Positions 1 through 8,473 are shown, counted from the first letter of the stretch. The stretch is DNA of 64,000 nucleotides from Paracoccaceae bacterium (GCA_021741245.1 JAIOYF010000001.1:186001-250000), one strand, 5' to 3'. Notes: generated by a model not told the origin, from the letters alone. Numbers and translations are program-made.

Positions 1-1662
1 GAATTGCAGGGCGAACGCCCCATCATCGGCATCGCGCAAACTGGCAGTGACCTTGCGCCCTGCAACAAGATCCACGTTTTTCTCATGGACCGGATCAAGG
101 CAGGCATCCGTGATGCGGGCGGCATTCCGATGGAATTTCCTGTGCATCCCATTCAGGAAACCGGCAAGCGCCCGACAGCCGCGCTGGACCGCAACCTTGC
201 CTATCTGAGCCTTGTCGAGGTGCTGCACGGCTATCCCATCGATGGGGTCGTGCTGACCACGGGCTGTGACAAGACCACGCCTGCCATGCTGATGGGGGCC
301 GCCACGGTGGATATCCCCGCCATCGCCCTAAACGGCGGGCCGATGCTGGATGGCTGGTGGAAGGGCAAGCGGGCCGGGTCGGGCACCATCGTCTGGGAAA
401 GCCGCCGCCTGTTGTCCGAGGGTCAGATCGACCTTGAGGAATTCATGTCCCGCGTCTGCGCCAGCGCCCCCAGCCTTGGCCATTGCAACACGATGGGCAC
501 CGCCAGCACGATGAACGCCATGGCCGAGGCGCTGGGCATGAGCCTGACCGGAAACTCGGCCATTCCTGCGCCCTTCCGTGAGCGGATGGCCATGGCCTAT
601 GAAACCGGGCGGCGCATCGTGGGCATGGTGCATGAGGACCTCAAGCCCTCGGACATCCTGACGCGCGAGGCGTTCGAGAACGCGATTGTGGTCAACGCCG
701 CCATTGGCGGATCGACCAACGCCCCGCCGCATCTGCAGGCCATCGCCCGCCATGCCGGGGTGGAGTTGAACGTCAAGGATTGGCAAACGGTCGGCTTTGA
801 TGTGCCGCTTTTGGTCAATATGCAGCCCGCAGGCGAGTTCTTGGGCGAAAGCTTTTACCGCGCGGGCGGCGTGCCTGCCGTTATGGGCGAGTTGATGAAG
901 GCGGGACGCGTCCATCAGGGTGTGATGACCGCCACAGGCAAGACCATGGGCGACAATCTGGCCGGGTGGCAATCGCAAGATCACGTGGTGATCCGCCCCT
1001 ATGACGACCCGCTGCGCACCAATGCAGGTTTTCTTGTGCTGTCGGGCAATCTGTTTGACTCGGCGCTGATGAAAACCAGCGTGATCTCGGCTGATTTCCG
1101 GGAAAGATTCCTGAACGAGCCGGGCAACGAAGGGGTGTTCGAGGCCCGTGCCGTGGTCTTTGAAGGCCCCGAGGATTATCACGAGCGGATCAACGACGCC
1201 TCGCTTGGGATTGATGAACGCACGGTCCTGTTCATTCGTGGCGTCGGCTGTGTTGGCTACCCCGGATCGGCCGAAGTGGTGAACATGCAGCCGCCAGATG
1301 CCATTTTGCGCGCAGGGATCAACCATTTGCCAACCGTCGGGGATGGGCGGCAATCGGGCACTTCGGAAAGCCCGTCGATCCTGAATGCCAGCCCCGAAAG
1401 CGTGGTCGGCGGTGGATTGGCGTTCTTGCAAACGGGTGACAGGGTGCGGCTGGATCTGAATGCCTCGACCATGGATGCCTTGGTGGACCCTGCCGAATGG
1501 GCCGCACGCAAGGCGGCTTGGGTGCCACCGGAGTTGCATCACCAAACCCCTTGGCAAGAGATTTATCGCAAGAACGTGGGTCAACTCTCCGATGGTGGCT
1601 GTCTTGAACTGGCCACCGCCTATCACAAGGTCGGTCGCGATATCCCCCGCGACAACCACTGA
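1..1662 (+). CDS. IlvD/Edd-family sugar-acid dehydratase, 5'-truncated
   Basis: This iron-sulfur dehydratase converts an aldonic-type sugar acid to a 2-keto-3-deoxy acid in the cytoplasm. The frame is open from the first base, so the N-terminus lies outside the window. Both family signatures are visible: GCDKTTPA near residue 88 (counted from base 4) and SGTSESPSILNASPE near 452. Cysteines at about 20, 88 and 161 are placed like the three cluster ligands of this family. As I recall, the same 68 and 73 residue spacings occur in the [2Fe-2S] L-arabonate dehydratases, which would mean about 40 residues are missing. The divergence from ilvD proper and the neighbouring TRAP transporter, SDR and hydroxyacid dehydrogenase favour a sugar acid over dihydroxy-isovalerate. 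The exact substrate cannot be read from the sequence. Confidence 0.85.
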   Translation, partial: ELQGERPIIGIAQTGSDLAPCNKIHVFLMDRIKAGIRDAGGIPMEFPVHPIQETGKRPTAALDRNLAYLSLVEVLHGYPIDGVVLTTGCDKTTPAMLMGAATVDIPAIALNGGPMLDGWWKGKRAGSGTIVWESRRLLSEGQIDLEEFMSRVCASAPSLGHCNTMGTASTMNAMAEALGMSLTGNSAIPAPFRERMAMAYETGRRIVGMVHEDLKPSDILTREAFENAIVVNAAIGGSTNAPPHLQAIARHAGVELNVKDWQTVGFDVPLLVNMQPAGEFLGESFYRAGGVPAVMGELMKAGRVHQGVMTATGKTMGDNLAGWQSQDHVVIRPYDDPLRTNAGFLVLSGNLFDSALMKTSVISADFRERFLNEPGNEGVFEARAVVFEGPEDYHERINDASLGIDERTVLFIRGVGCVGYPGSAEVVNMQPPDAILRAGINHLPTVGDGRQSGTSESPSILNASPESVVGGGLAFLQTGDRVRLDLNASTMDALVDPAEWAARKAAWVPPELHHQTPWQEIYRKNVGQLSDGGCLELATAYHKVGRDIPRDNH

Positions 1663-1678
1663 CAATCCAGCCTTTTTG

Positions 1679-1714
1679 AAACAGCGCGGTGCCAACCTGG
1701 CCCGCGCTGTTTTT
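1679..1714. terminator. Bidirectional rho-independent terminator
   Basis: A perfect 11-bp stem (arms 1679-1689 and 1702-1712, AAACAGCGCGG and its complement) with a 12-base loop runs into five T on the plus strand. The minus strand has TTTC followed by a run of A. It lies between the convergent dehydratase and dctM genes and would terminate both. Confidence 0.8.
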
Positions 1715-1718
1715 ATGT

Positions 1719-3347
1719 CTACAAGAACAGGGTGACGACCGGCGGCCAGATCAAAAGGACCGAAAGCGCCAACAGCTGGATGGCGATAAAGGGCAGAAAG
1801 CCGCGGAAGATATCGGTCAGGGAAATATGCGCCGGGGCCACCGATTTAAGGTAAAAGGCGGCAGGGCCAAAGGGTGGCGACAAAAAGCTGACTTGCATGT
1901 TCATACAAAACACCACGCCAAACCAGATCGCCACATGCTTTGGCTCGATCGTGCCAAAATACCCCAACTCTTCGACGGGCAGTTTGGTCACGATGGGCAG
2001 GAACACCGGCATGACCAACAGCACGATCCCGACCCAATCCATGAACATCCCCATCACAAGGAAGATCAACATCATCACAAGGATGATCCCCATGGTCGGC
2101 AATTCGGCCCCAAGGATCAGGTTGGCCACATAGGTTGGCCCCCCCGACAGCGTGTAGGCCGCCGCAAGGGCCGCCGCGCCGATGGTCACCCAGATGATCG
2201 TGCCCGTGGATTTCAGCGTGCGGATCAGACTGTCCCAGACAATCTCGAACGTCATTTCGCGCCGGATCAGGCCGATCACGAACACGGCGATCACGCCCAT
2301 CCCGGCGGCCTCGGTGATCCCGGTGATCCCACCATAGATGGATCCCAGAACCACGCCGATCACCACCGTAGGGGCAATCAGTCCACGGCCCATTTCCCAG
2401 CCCTTGGCCGTGCGTTCGCGCCCGACGACAAAGTAGATGATCACAAGCGCAAGCCCAAAGGCCCCGGCAATCCATGGCAGATCCGACACCATGCCCAACA
2501 AGATCGGGTCCACGCCGTCGATCACACGGTTTGCCCCGGTTACGGTAAAGAACAGGGCCCGCACAAAGATCACAGCACTTGCCCACAAGGTAAAGCGCGC
2601 CAGAAAGCCAAGGAACATCAGGCCCTTTTCGCTGCCCGCCGGATCATCTGGGTCAGGTTCGGGCAGGGGGGCTTGGGATGGGTCAAGCTGGGTCCGTATG
2701 ATGATATAGATCACGAAAAAGCTGGCCAGCATGAAGCCGGGCAGGAAAGACGCCGTGAACAAGGCCTTGATCGAGGTTTCGGTGATCAGACCATACATGA
2801 TCAGAACAATGGAGGGTGGGATCATCGTGCCCAGCGATCCGCTGGCGCAGATCGTGCCGATGGCAAGGTTCTGGTTATATCCAAGCCGCAGCATCTGGGG
2901 CAGGGCGATCAGCCCCAAAAGCACAACCTCGCCGCCAATGATGCCCGACATGGCGGCCATGATCACGGCCATAAGCGAGGTCACAATGGCAATCCCGCCC
3001 CGCGTCCGGCTTAGCCAGACGTTAAGTGATGAATACATGTCCCGTGCGATGCCGGATCGTTCCAGCAAGGACGCCATAAAGATGAATAATGGCACCGATA
3101 TCAGCACATAGTTGGTCATCTGACGGTAAACCGCCTGCCCAAGCACCGACATCGGCCCGCGCCCGAAATCGCGAAACAACAGTTCCGGCCCGAATTTCAT
3201 CACCAAAGTCGCCACTGCCAGAATGGCCGAGGCAAAGCCCAGCGGCATGCCAATGGCCAACAAGACGAACATGCCCAGCAAAAGGAGCAGGGACAGCGTC
3301 CCGATGTCAGAGACTTTCATCCATGACAGGCTTGCCAAAATGTCCAT
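1719..3347 (-). CDS. dctM: TRAP transporter large permease (DctM family, long form)
   Basis: This is the large membrane subunit of a TRAP transporter, which uses the sodium or proton gradient to import the solute delivered by the periplasmic DctP protein. The start at 3347 (MDILASLSW) follows a GGAGG site and lies one base after the dctQ stop; an upstream in-frame start would lie inside dctQ. The protein has about 542 residues, well above the usual 420-440. The extra length is a central insertion (about residues 220-330) that starts with an acidic, proline-rich linker (EPDPDDPAGSEKG) and contains additional hydrophobic segments. Typical DctM features flank it, including IGGEVVLLGLIALPQMLRLGY and the C-terminal LSPPFGPAAFYLKS. 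The long form is seen in the subgroup annotated as mannitol/chloroaromatic TRAP permeases (FcbT3-like). The substrate is probably an organic or sugar acid, judging from the neighbours. Confidence 0.9.
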   Translation of the reverse strand: MDILASLSWMKVSDIGTLSLLLLLGMFVLLAIGMPLGFASAILAVATLVMKFGPELLFRDFGRGPMSVLGQAVYRQMTNYVLISVPLFIFMASLLERSGIARDMYSSLNVWLSRTRGGIAIVTSLMAVIMAAMSGIIGGEVVLLGLIALPQMLRLGYNQNLAIGTICASGSLGTMIPPSIVLIMYGLITETSIKALFTASFLPGFMLASFFVIYIIIRTQLDPSQAPLPEPDPDDPAGSEKGLMFLGFLARFTLWASAVIFVRALFFTVTGANRVIDGVDPILLGMVSDLPWIAGAFGLALVIIYFVVGRERTAKGWEMGRGLIAPTVVIGVVLGSIYGGITGITEAAGMGVIAVFVIGLIRREMTFEIVWDSLIRTLKSTGTIIWVTIGAAALAAAYTLSGGPTYVANLILGAELPTMGIILVMMLIFLVMGMFMDWVGIVLLVMPVFLPIVTKLPVEELGYFGTIEPKHVAIWFGVVFCMNMQVSFLSPPFGPAAFYLKSVAPAHISLTDIFRGFLPFIAIQLLALSVLLIWPPVVTLFL

Positions 3348-3348
3348 T

Positions 3349-4158
3349 CTATTTCCCCTCCAGGGTACGGCGGATATTCTCGATCTCGGTCTGGTCGATA
3401 TCATCCATGGGGGAATGCGACTCTGGTTCGGTGTTCCAATCGAGGATCAGGTTCGAGACCGCCTGAAGCGCGACCAGAAAGATGGTTGCAAGGATGGCAG
3501 GTTTCATCGTGGCGGGCAGCGGCGGGTCCCATGCGGTGCCGAATGTCTCCCACCGCAGCATCTTGTCCCAGGCCTCATTGAACCCGCCCCAGATCAGGGC
3601 AAAAGCAAAGGCGCAGATCAGGGCAACCGAGATGACATCCGCCGTTTTCTTTGCCCAGCGTGGCATTAGATCGTAGATCACATAGATCCGGATGTGACTG
3701 CGTTGCTGCATCGCATAAAGCCCAGCCAGCAAAAAAATGAACCCGGCCAGCCATAGCGAAAATTCATTGGCCCAAAGTGTAGGCTTTTCAAATACATACC
3801 GCAGGATGACTTCGTAGAACATGATCAGAACGACAAAGACGATTCCGATCATCGCCAACCTGCCGCAGATGAGCGAGAGAATGTCGAAGAACCCTCTTGG
3901 TTCAGGTTCGATCTGACCGACCGTATCAGACAAATAGACTGAAGCGGAAAGCAGCGCCGCAGACAGCGCCCAAAGGGCAAGGCGGGCCGAAAGGTTGTCT
4001 TCGGGTCGCAGCATCTGGTTCATGCCAATGTCAGAGCCAAGGAAAGCGCTGGCAAAGATCAACCATCCGCAACTGACGACGGCCATGGCGATGGAAAAGA
4101 GCATGATCTTGTGAACCGGGCCGCGCAGAGGGCCTAGCCAGACGCTTTGCTTTTGCAT
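3349..4158 (-). CDS. dctQ: TRAP transporter small permease (DctQ family, long form)
   Basis: This is the small membrane subunit of the TRAP system; it pairs with DctM in the inner membrane. ATG at 4158 is preferred over the in-frame GTG at 4164 because AAGGA is well spaced from it. The protein has 269 residues, against 160-200 for most DctQ. The additional N-terminal part contributes two hydrophobic segments (ending near residues 45 and 90) before the four-helix DctQ core. The core contains MFYEVILRYVFEKPTLWANE, a stretch close to the family signature. It lies between dctP and dctM in one minus-strand operon: 1 base separates it from dctM and about 107 bases, including a stem-loop, separate it from dctP. 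Confidence 0.88.
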   Translation of the reverse strand: MQKQSVWLGPLRGPVHKIMLFSIAMAVVSCGWLIFASAFLGSDIGMNQMLRPEDNLSARLALWALSAALLSASVYLSDTVGQIEPEPRGFFDILSLICGRLAMIGIVFVVLIMFYEVILRYVFEKPTLWANEFSLWLAGFIFLLAGLYAMQQRSHIRIYVIYDLMPRWAKKTADVISVALICAFAFALIWGGFNEAWDKMLRWETFGTAWDPPLPATMKPAILATIFLVALQAVSNLILDWNTEPESHSPMDDIDQTEIENIRRTLEGK

Positions 4159-4216
4159 GACCACATTCCTTTTCCGGGATCAGACTTATGCGATGTCAGG
4201 GGACAAACCGCAGGAA

Positions 4217-4240
4217 CGGCGGGCCGATCAGGGCCCGCCG
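4217..4240 (-). other. Intercistronic stem-loop between dctP and dctQ
   Basis: Perfect 9-bp GC-rich arms (CGGCGGGCC at 4217-4225, its complement at 4232-4240) enclose a 6-base loop. No T tract follows on the minus strand, so it is more likely an mRNA-stabilising or attenuating hairpin than a full terminator. Such hairpins often let a binding-protein gene be expressed above its permease genes. Confidence 0.6.
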
Positions 4241-4265
4241 CAAGATCATGCGCGACGGCGCGTGA

Positions 4266-5273
4266 TCAGTTCGACATGCCTTGCGACTTCAGATACGCGG
4301 TGTGCGAGGCAACAAGCGCCTTTGCTTCATCCGTGGTCGCAAATTCGGGCCATGTTGAAACAGCCGCTGCGCGGAAGGCAGCGCGCGCCTCTGGGCTCAG
4401 GTTGTGCAGCGTCACGCCCTGTGCGGTCAGTTCGGCAGCGGCCTTGTTGTTTTCGAACTCGGCCGTCAAAGCTTGCTGAAGTGCCAGCTTTTGCATCGCG
4501 GTATCCATGATGCGGCGCTGATATTCCGGCATGCCATCCCACACGGCCTTGTTGCACGCAAGGTGGTCAGACGGCATCGAGTGGAAGCCCGGATAGGTTG
4601 CGTGTTTGACGATATCGTACAGGCCCATGCCCTTGTTATTGGCAAGGATGGAGGCGTCTGCGCCTTCGATGATGCCCGATTCAAGCGCGGTGAACACTTC
4701 GGTAAAGTCCATCACGATAGGTTTTGCGCCCAGCTTTTCAAAGATCTTGGTTTCCATGCCGGGGGGCGAGCGGAATTTCCAATCCTTGAAATCTTCGATG
4801 GTGTCGAGCGGCTTGGTCGAGGCAAGCGCCTCTTGGCCGACAACCCACCAGCCAACCAGCTGCATGCCATATTCGTTATACAGCTTTTGGGCCTCGTCAT
4901 AACCGCCGCCCTTATACAGCCAGCCAAGCTGCTGATAGGGGGTGTCATAGCCGCCCATGATGTCGCCGACGAACTGGAAGGCCGGGTTTTTGCCGGTCTG
5001 ATAGGCGCCGCCTGTCATGTCGCAATCCAGAATTCCGTTGGCTGCAGCATCAAAGGTTTCCACCGAGGCCACGACTGACGACGAATAGAACATCTCAATC
5101 TTGATTTCGCCGTTTGACATGGTTTGCACGTCATCAGCGAATTGCGCGGCATTCTTTCCCGAAATCGTCTCGGGGCCGTAGTGTGTCTGAATCCGCAGAG
5201 TCGTTTCGGCCATGGCTGGGATTGCCATCACCGCAGTGACCGCCACCGATGTGAGAAGCGATGTCAACTTCAT
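4266..5273 (-). CDS. dctP: TRAP transporter substrate-binding protein (DctP family)
   Basis: This periplasmic receptor captures the solute for the DctQM permease. It has 335 residues. A Sec signal peptide (MKLTSLLTSVAVTAVMAIPAMA, given here in two parts: a charged start, then a hydrophobic core ending in AMA) is cleaved before ETTLRIQTHYG. The DctP fold is recognisable from the segment with WKFRSPPGMETKIFEKLG (about residues 165-182), which contains the arginine that binds carboxylate in this family, and from TEVFTALESGIIEGAD just after it. The sequence is closer to the TakP/FcbT1-like group than to C4-dicarboxylate DctP. A strong GGGAGG precedes the ATG. Transcription diverges from the GntR-family gene, and two palindromes in the shared promoter region suggest that regulator controls it. 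Confidence 0.9.
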   Translation of the reverse strand: MKLTSLLTSVAVTAVMAIPAMAETTLRIQTHYGPETISGKNAAQFADDVQTMSNGEIKIEMFYSSSVVASVETFDAAANGILDCDMTGGAYQTGKNPAFQFVGDIMGGYDTPYQQLGWLYKGGGYDEAQKLYNEYGMQLVGWWVVGQEALASTKPLDTIEDFKDWKFRSPPGMETKIFEKLGAKPIVMDFTEVFTALESGIIEGADASILANNKGMGLYDIVKHATYPGFHSMPSDHLACNKAVWDGMPEYQRRIMDTAMQKLALQQALTAEFENNKAAAELTAQGVTLHNLSPEARAAFRAAAVSTWPEFATTDEAKALVASHTAYLKSQGMSN

Positions 5274-5342
5274 TGTTTTTCCTCCCTTTTTCAGCCCTTG
5301 AGGGCCGTTAAAATGGTTCTGGCAACACAGCAGCGCATCGCT

Positions 5343-5352
5343 TGGTATACCA
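5343..5352. promoter_or_regulatory. Palindromic operator 1 (GntR/FadR type)
   Basis: TGGTATACCA is a perfect 10-bp palindrome in the divergent dctP/gntR promoter region. It fits the TNGTNNNACNA-type sites bound by FadR-subfamily GntR regulators. It is repeated 57 bp away, centre to centre, at 5398-5411. Confidence 0.7.
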
Positions 5353-5359
5353 TTCCCAC

Positions 5360-5388
5360 AGATACGCTAGCGACTGTCCTCTCGACAA
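5360..5388 (-). promoter_or_regulatory. Candidate dctPQM promoter
   Basis: Reading the minus strand, TTGTCG (5383-5388) and GTATCT (5360-5365) are separated by 17 bases. Operator 1 would lie just downstream of the start site and operator 2 just upstream of the -35. The match to the vegetative consensus is modest. Confidence 0.3.
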
Positions 5389-5397
5389 TCAACGCCT

Positions 5398-5411
5398 TTT
5401 GGTATACCAAA
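5398..5411. promoter_or_regulatory. Palindromic operator 2 (GntR/FadR type)
   Basis: TTTGGTATACCAAA is a perfect 14-bp palindrome about 90 bp upstream of the gntR start. It shares the core TGGTATACCA with operator 1. Two copies of the same core in a divergent control region strongly suggest autoregulation plus control of the transporter operon. Confidence 0.75.
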
Positions 5412-5500
5412 TCCTGAAATATGCTGATGGCTTCGGTTGCAGGACCAGAAACAGCTATCGGACACGTCGGGTTATGCGGCAGCGCAAGCGGAGTTTGGGA

Positions 5501-6193
5501 ATGTCGGAACAGAACTTGGCGGGCGAGATTGCCACACAACTCCGCCGAGACATTCTGCGTGGAAAGCTGCCCCCCGATTCACCGGTGAAAGAGCGGGACA
5601 ATGCGGCAGAGCTGGGCGTCAGCCGCACCCCCATGCGGGAGGCGATCCGAATTCTGGCGCAAGAAGGTCTGTTAATCCTGCGGCCTTCGCGCAGCCCAAT
5701 CGTGGCGCGGCCGACCCTGAAAGAACTGTCGGATCAGATCGCTGTCATGCTGGTGTTGGAAAAACTCTCCGCTGAACTGGCTTGCGTGAATGCCACCGAT
5801 GCTGATTTTGCCGAGTTGCGGGCGATCAATCAGCGGATCAGCGAGGTCTATGATCAGGCGGACCCACTTGATCTGTTCGAAATCGACATGGCCTTTCACA
5901 TGGCCATTGCAAAGGCATCGCAGAACCAATCGCTGCAAGAAACACATGGCGCTTTCCTTGCGCGACTTTGGCGGGCCCGCTTTTTGGCCGCGAGCCAGCG
6001 CCGCAACCGGGCCAGGGTGGTTGGACATCACACCGATATTCTAGATGCGCTGGAGGCGCGGGATGTGACGCGTGTCCGCACCGCGATTGATCAGCATTTG
6101 GGGCAACTTGTCGACGATATCCGGCCCATCATTGCCGAAGAAAACCGGCAGATCAGCCTGCAAAAATCGGCATTGGGCCGCGCGGCGGAGTGA
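5501..6193 (+). CDS. GntR-family regulator, FadR/FCD subfamily
   Basis: This DNA-binding repressor or activator probably senses the sugar acid handled by the neighbouring genes. ATG at 5501 (MSEQNLAGEI) has GGAG 7 bases upstream; the longer frame upstream would run through the operators and is unlikely. The protein has 230 residues. An N-terminal winged helix (about 5-70, with ELGVSRTPMREAIRILAQEG) is followed by an FCD helical domain. The likely metal-binding acidic and His residues of that domain are seen in EIDMAFHMAI, GHHTDILDAL and AIDQHL. The gene diverges from dctPQM and precedes the SDR and hydroxyacid dehydrogenase genes. Confidence 0.9.
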   Translation: MSEQNLAGEIATQLRRDILRGKLPPDSPVKERDNAAELGVSRTPMREAIRILAQEGLLILRPSRSPIVARPTLKELSDQIAVMLVLEKLSAELACVNATDADFAELRAINQRISEVYDQADPLDLFEIDMAFHMAIAKASQNQSLQETHGAFLARLWRARFLAASQRRNRARVVGHHTDILDALEARDVTRVRTAIDQHLGQLVDDIRPIIAEENRQISLQKSALGRAAE

Positions 6194-6266
6194 ATGGCAG
6201 GTTATCCCACAGCTGCCCGGATCAGTCGCCTAAACACATCACATCAAACCTTTGAAGGGATCAATC

Positions 6267-7034
6267 ATGTCCTTGGCCCTATTTGACCTGACCGGTCGCA
6301 CGGCACTTGTCACCGGTTCATCGCGTGGATTGGGCCGGGCCTTTGCCGAAGGGCTTGCCGGTGCCGGGGCCCGCGTTATCCTGAACGGCGTCGATCCTGA
6401 CCGGCTTGCTCAGGCTGCGGAAGAGATGCGCGCGTCGGGATTCGACGTGCTGACCAGCGCCTTTGACGTCGCCGATGAGGCGCAGGTCATTGCAGCCTTT
6501 GACGCGTTGGATGGGCAGGGGGTCGAGGTTGATATTCTTGTCAACAACGCGGGCATCCAGTTTCGCAAACCCATGCTGGAACTGGAAACCAAAGACTGGC
6601 AGCGCGTGATTGACATCAATCTGACGGCGGCTTTCGTGGTTGGCCGTGAGGCGGCCCGCCGGATGGCCAAGCGGGGGCGGGGCAAGATCATCAACATCGG
6701 CTCGCTGACCTCGGAACTCGCCCGGGCCACGGTCGCGCCCTATACGGTGGCAAAGGGCGGCATCAAGATGCTCACCAAGGCGATGGCGGCAGAATGGGGC
6801 GAGCTTGGCATTCAGGCCAACGCGATTGGGCCGGGTTATATGGTGACCGACATGAATGCGCCCCTCTTGGCCAATCCGCAGTTTGACGCTTGGGTCAAAG
6901 GGCGCACCCCGATGCGACGCTGGGGCTTGCCCGAGGAATTGGCCGGAACGGCCATCTATCTGGCCTCCGACGCCTCAAACTATGTGTCGGGCCAGATCAT
7001 CTATGCCGATGGTGGCATGATTTCAGTTCTGTAA
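6267..7034 (+). CDS. SDR-family oxidoreductase, gluconate 5-dehydrogenase-like
   Basis: This is an NAD(P)-dependent short-chain dehydrogenase of the IdnO/GnoA-like branch, which interconverts a hydroxy and a keto group of sugar acids. ATG at 6267 follows GAAGGGA. The protein has 255 residues. The classical SDR landmarks are present: the cofactor glycine motif TGSSRGLG (16-23), NNAG (93-96), catalytic Ser in NIGSLTS (146), and YTVAK with Tyr159 and Lys163. The family resemblance is strong, but substrate assignment within SDRs is unreliable. In this context it would oxidise or reduce an aldonate or keto-aldonate taken up by the TRAP system. A 2-hydroxyacid dehydrogenase gene follows 15 bases downstream. 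Confidence 0.8.
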   Translation: MSLALFDLTGRTALVTGSSRGLGRAFAEGLAGAGARVILNGVDPDRLAQAAEEMRASGFDVLTSAFDVADEAQVIAAFDALDGQGVEVDILVNNAGIQFRKPMLELETKDWQRVIDINLTAAFVVGREAARRMAKRGRGKIINIGSLTSELARATVAPYTVAKGGIKMLTKAMAAEWGELGIQANAIGPGYMVTDMNAPLLANPQFDAWVKGRTPMRRWGLPEELAGTAIYLASDASNYVSGQIIYADGGMISVL

Positions 7035-7049
7035 ACGGATCAAAACGCA

Positions 7050-8030
7050 ATGAAGATCGTCTTTTTCGGTAAGAATGCCGCCAATTTTCACCCCGGTTTT
7101 CAAGAGTTATTGGAAAGTCCGGCAGAGATCGCCCTTGTCTCTGATGCCTTGGATCAACCGGGCGAGGCGGAACTGCTGGCGCAGGCTGATGTGGTGATCG
7201 GCGTCAGATATGATGCGGGCATGCCCGCCTTGTCGGCGCGTCTGTTCCAGCTTCCTGCGGCGGGGTATGACGGGGTCGATTTTGAACGACTTTCGTCGAC
7301 CTGCACCGTGTGCAACGCCTTTGGGCATGAGGTGGCAATCACCGAATATGTGATGGCAAGCCTGCTTGCCCGCCATGTGCCCCTTGCAGATGCCGATGCG
7401 CGGCTTCGCCAAGGGGATTGGCACTATGGGTCGGGCGGGGCAAACGGCCTGCGCACGGAACTGGGCAATCAAAGCATCGGCATCATAGGACATGGCCATA
7501 TTGGCCGCACCGTCGCCGCGCGCGCCTTGGCCTTTGGGATGGCTGTGCATGTCGCCAACCGCTCACCTCTGGAAAACCCTGACTACGCAGGTGTGTATGG
7601 GCTGGAGGCTTTGCCGGAAATGCTGGCGCGGGTTGATATCGTGCTCAATACCCTGCCGCTTTCCCCAGACACCAAAGGTCTGATCGGCAAGGACGCCTTT
7701 GCCGCGATGCAGCCCCACGCGACCTTCATCAATGTTGGCCGGGGGGCGGTGGTAGATGAGGCGGCGCTTTTTGACGCGCTGTCATCCCAACGCATCGGCA
7801 GCGCAATTATTGACACTTGGTATGTCTATCCTTCGGCTGACACACCAAACCCGATGCCGGGAAACTTTCCATTTGAAACCTTGTCGAACGTGACGCTGAC
7901 CCCGCATATGTCAGGCTGGACCGAAGGGACGGTGCGCAGGCGAACCCAGACCTGTGCCGACAACGTAAACCGTCTGGCCGCAGGAAAACCGCTGCTCAAC
8001 GTTGTCGGGCAGGGGCTAAATCCACAATAG
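7050..8030 (+). CDS. D-2-hydroxyacid dehydrogenase (NAD-binding)
   Basis: This cytoplasmic oxidoreductase of the D-isomer-specific 2-hydroxyacid dehydrogenase superfamily interconverts a 2-hydroxy acid and a 2-keto acid. It has 326 residues. The Rossmann motif is seen in IGIIGHGHIGRTVAARAL (about 143-160) and the substrate-binding Arg in NVGRGAVVDEAAL (231). The catalytic His is probably that of TPHMSGWT (286). The expected catalytic Glu is hard to place, because the usual GAALDVFxxEP segment is replaced by GSAIIDTWYVYP, as in some formate- or sugar-acid-linked members. It lies directly downstream of the SDR gene and is probably co-transcribed. The ribosome-binding site is weak. Confidence 0.8.
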   Translation: MKIVFFGKNAANFHPGFQELLESPAEIALVSDALDQPGEAELLAQADVVIGVRYDAGMPALSARLFQLPAAGYDGVDFERLSSTCTVCNAFGHEVAITEYVMASLLARHVPLADADARLRQGDWHYGSGGANGLRTELGNQSIGIIGHGHIGRTVAARALAFGMAVHVANRSPLENPDYAGVYGLEALPEMLARVDIVLNTLPLSPDTKGLIGKDAFAAMQPHATFINVGRGAVVDEAALFDALSSQRIGSAIIDTWYVYPSADTPNPMPGNFPFETLSNVTLTPHMSGWTEGTVRRRTQTCADNVNRLAAGKPLLNVVGQGLNPQ

Positions 8031-8055
8031 CGGCAAGGCGTTCTCAGGGCAGATC

Positions 8056-8463
8056 TTATGCGTCGCCCCGATGCAGATCTGACCCTGCAAGGTCATCAAG
8101 GATCGGACAGTCGGGGCGGTGATCCCCGGCGCAGCAGTGCACAAGATGGGACAGGGTCGCGCGCATCGACCGCAGTTGCGCGATCTTGTCGTCAATGGCC
8201 ACAAGGTGTTGTTCGGCAAGGGCTTTTACCTGCCCACTTTCCCGGTGGTCATTCTGATACAGCGCCAGAAGCGTGCGGCAATCCTCGATGGTAAATCCAA
8301 GGGCACGCGCGCGCCCGATAAAGGCCAGCTTGTGAAGATCGCGCTCCCGAAAGGCACGGTAACCGTTTTCCGACCTTTGGGGGGAGATCAACCCGATATC
8401 TTCGTAGTAGCGAATGGTCTTTGCCGGAAGTCCCGACTGCTGTGCAACCTCTCCGATATTCAT
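8056..8463 (-). CDS. cueR: Cu(I)-responsive MerR-family activator CueR/HmrR
   Basis: This is a copper-sensing transcriptional activator. It has 135 residues: an N-terminal MerR helix-turn-helix (MNIGEVAQQSGLPAKTIRYY), a long dimerisation helix and a C-terminal metal loop. The metal ligands are visible as Cys111 and Cys119 with the CueR spacing of C-x7-C (CAGDHRPDC), followed by PIL. A Ser rather than Cys lies at the start of the dimerisation helix (about 76), which is the mark of monovalent-metal sensors. It lies 10 bases downstream of copA in the same direction, so it is probably the second gene of a copA-cueR operon, and it should act at the two CueR boxes at 10997-11024 and 11083-11110. 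Confidence 0.92.
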   Translation of the reverse strand: MNIGEVAQQSGLPAKTIRYYEDIGLISPQRSENGYRAFRERDLHKLAFIGRARALGFTIEDCRTLLALYQNDHRESGQVKALAEQHLVAIDDKIAQLRSMRATLSHLVHCCAGDHRPDCPILDDLAGSDLHRGDA

Positions 8464-8473
8464 GACCGTCTTC

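Noticed and set aside
1689-3014. A 441-residue His/Asp/Gly-rich plus-strand frame opposite dctM
   Set aside because: It is an antisense shadow of a well-supported transporter gene, with biased composition and no family resemblance or ribosome-binding site.
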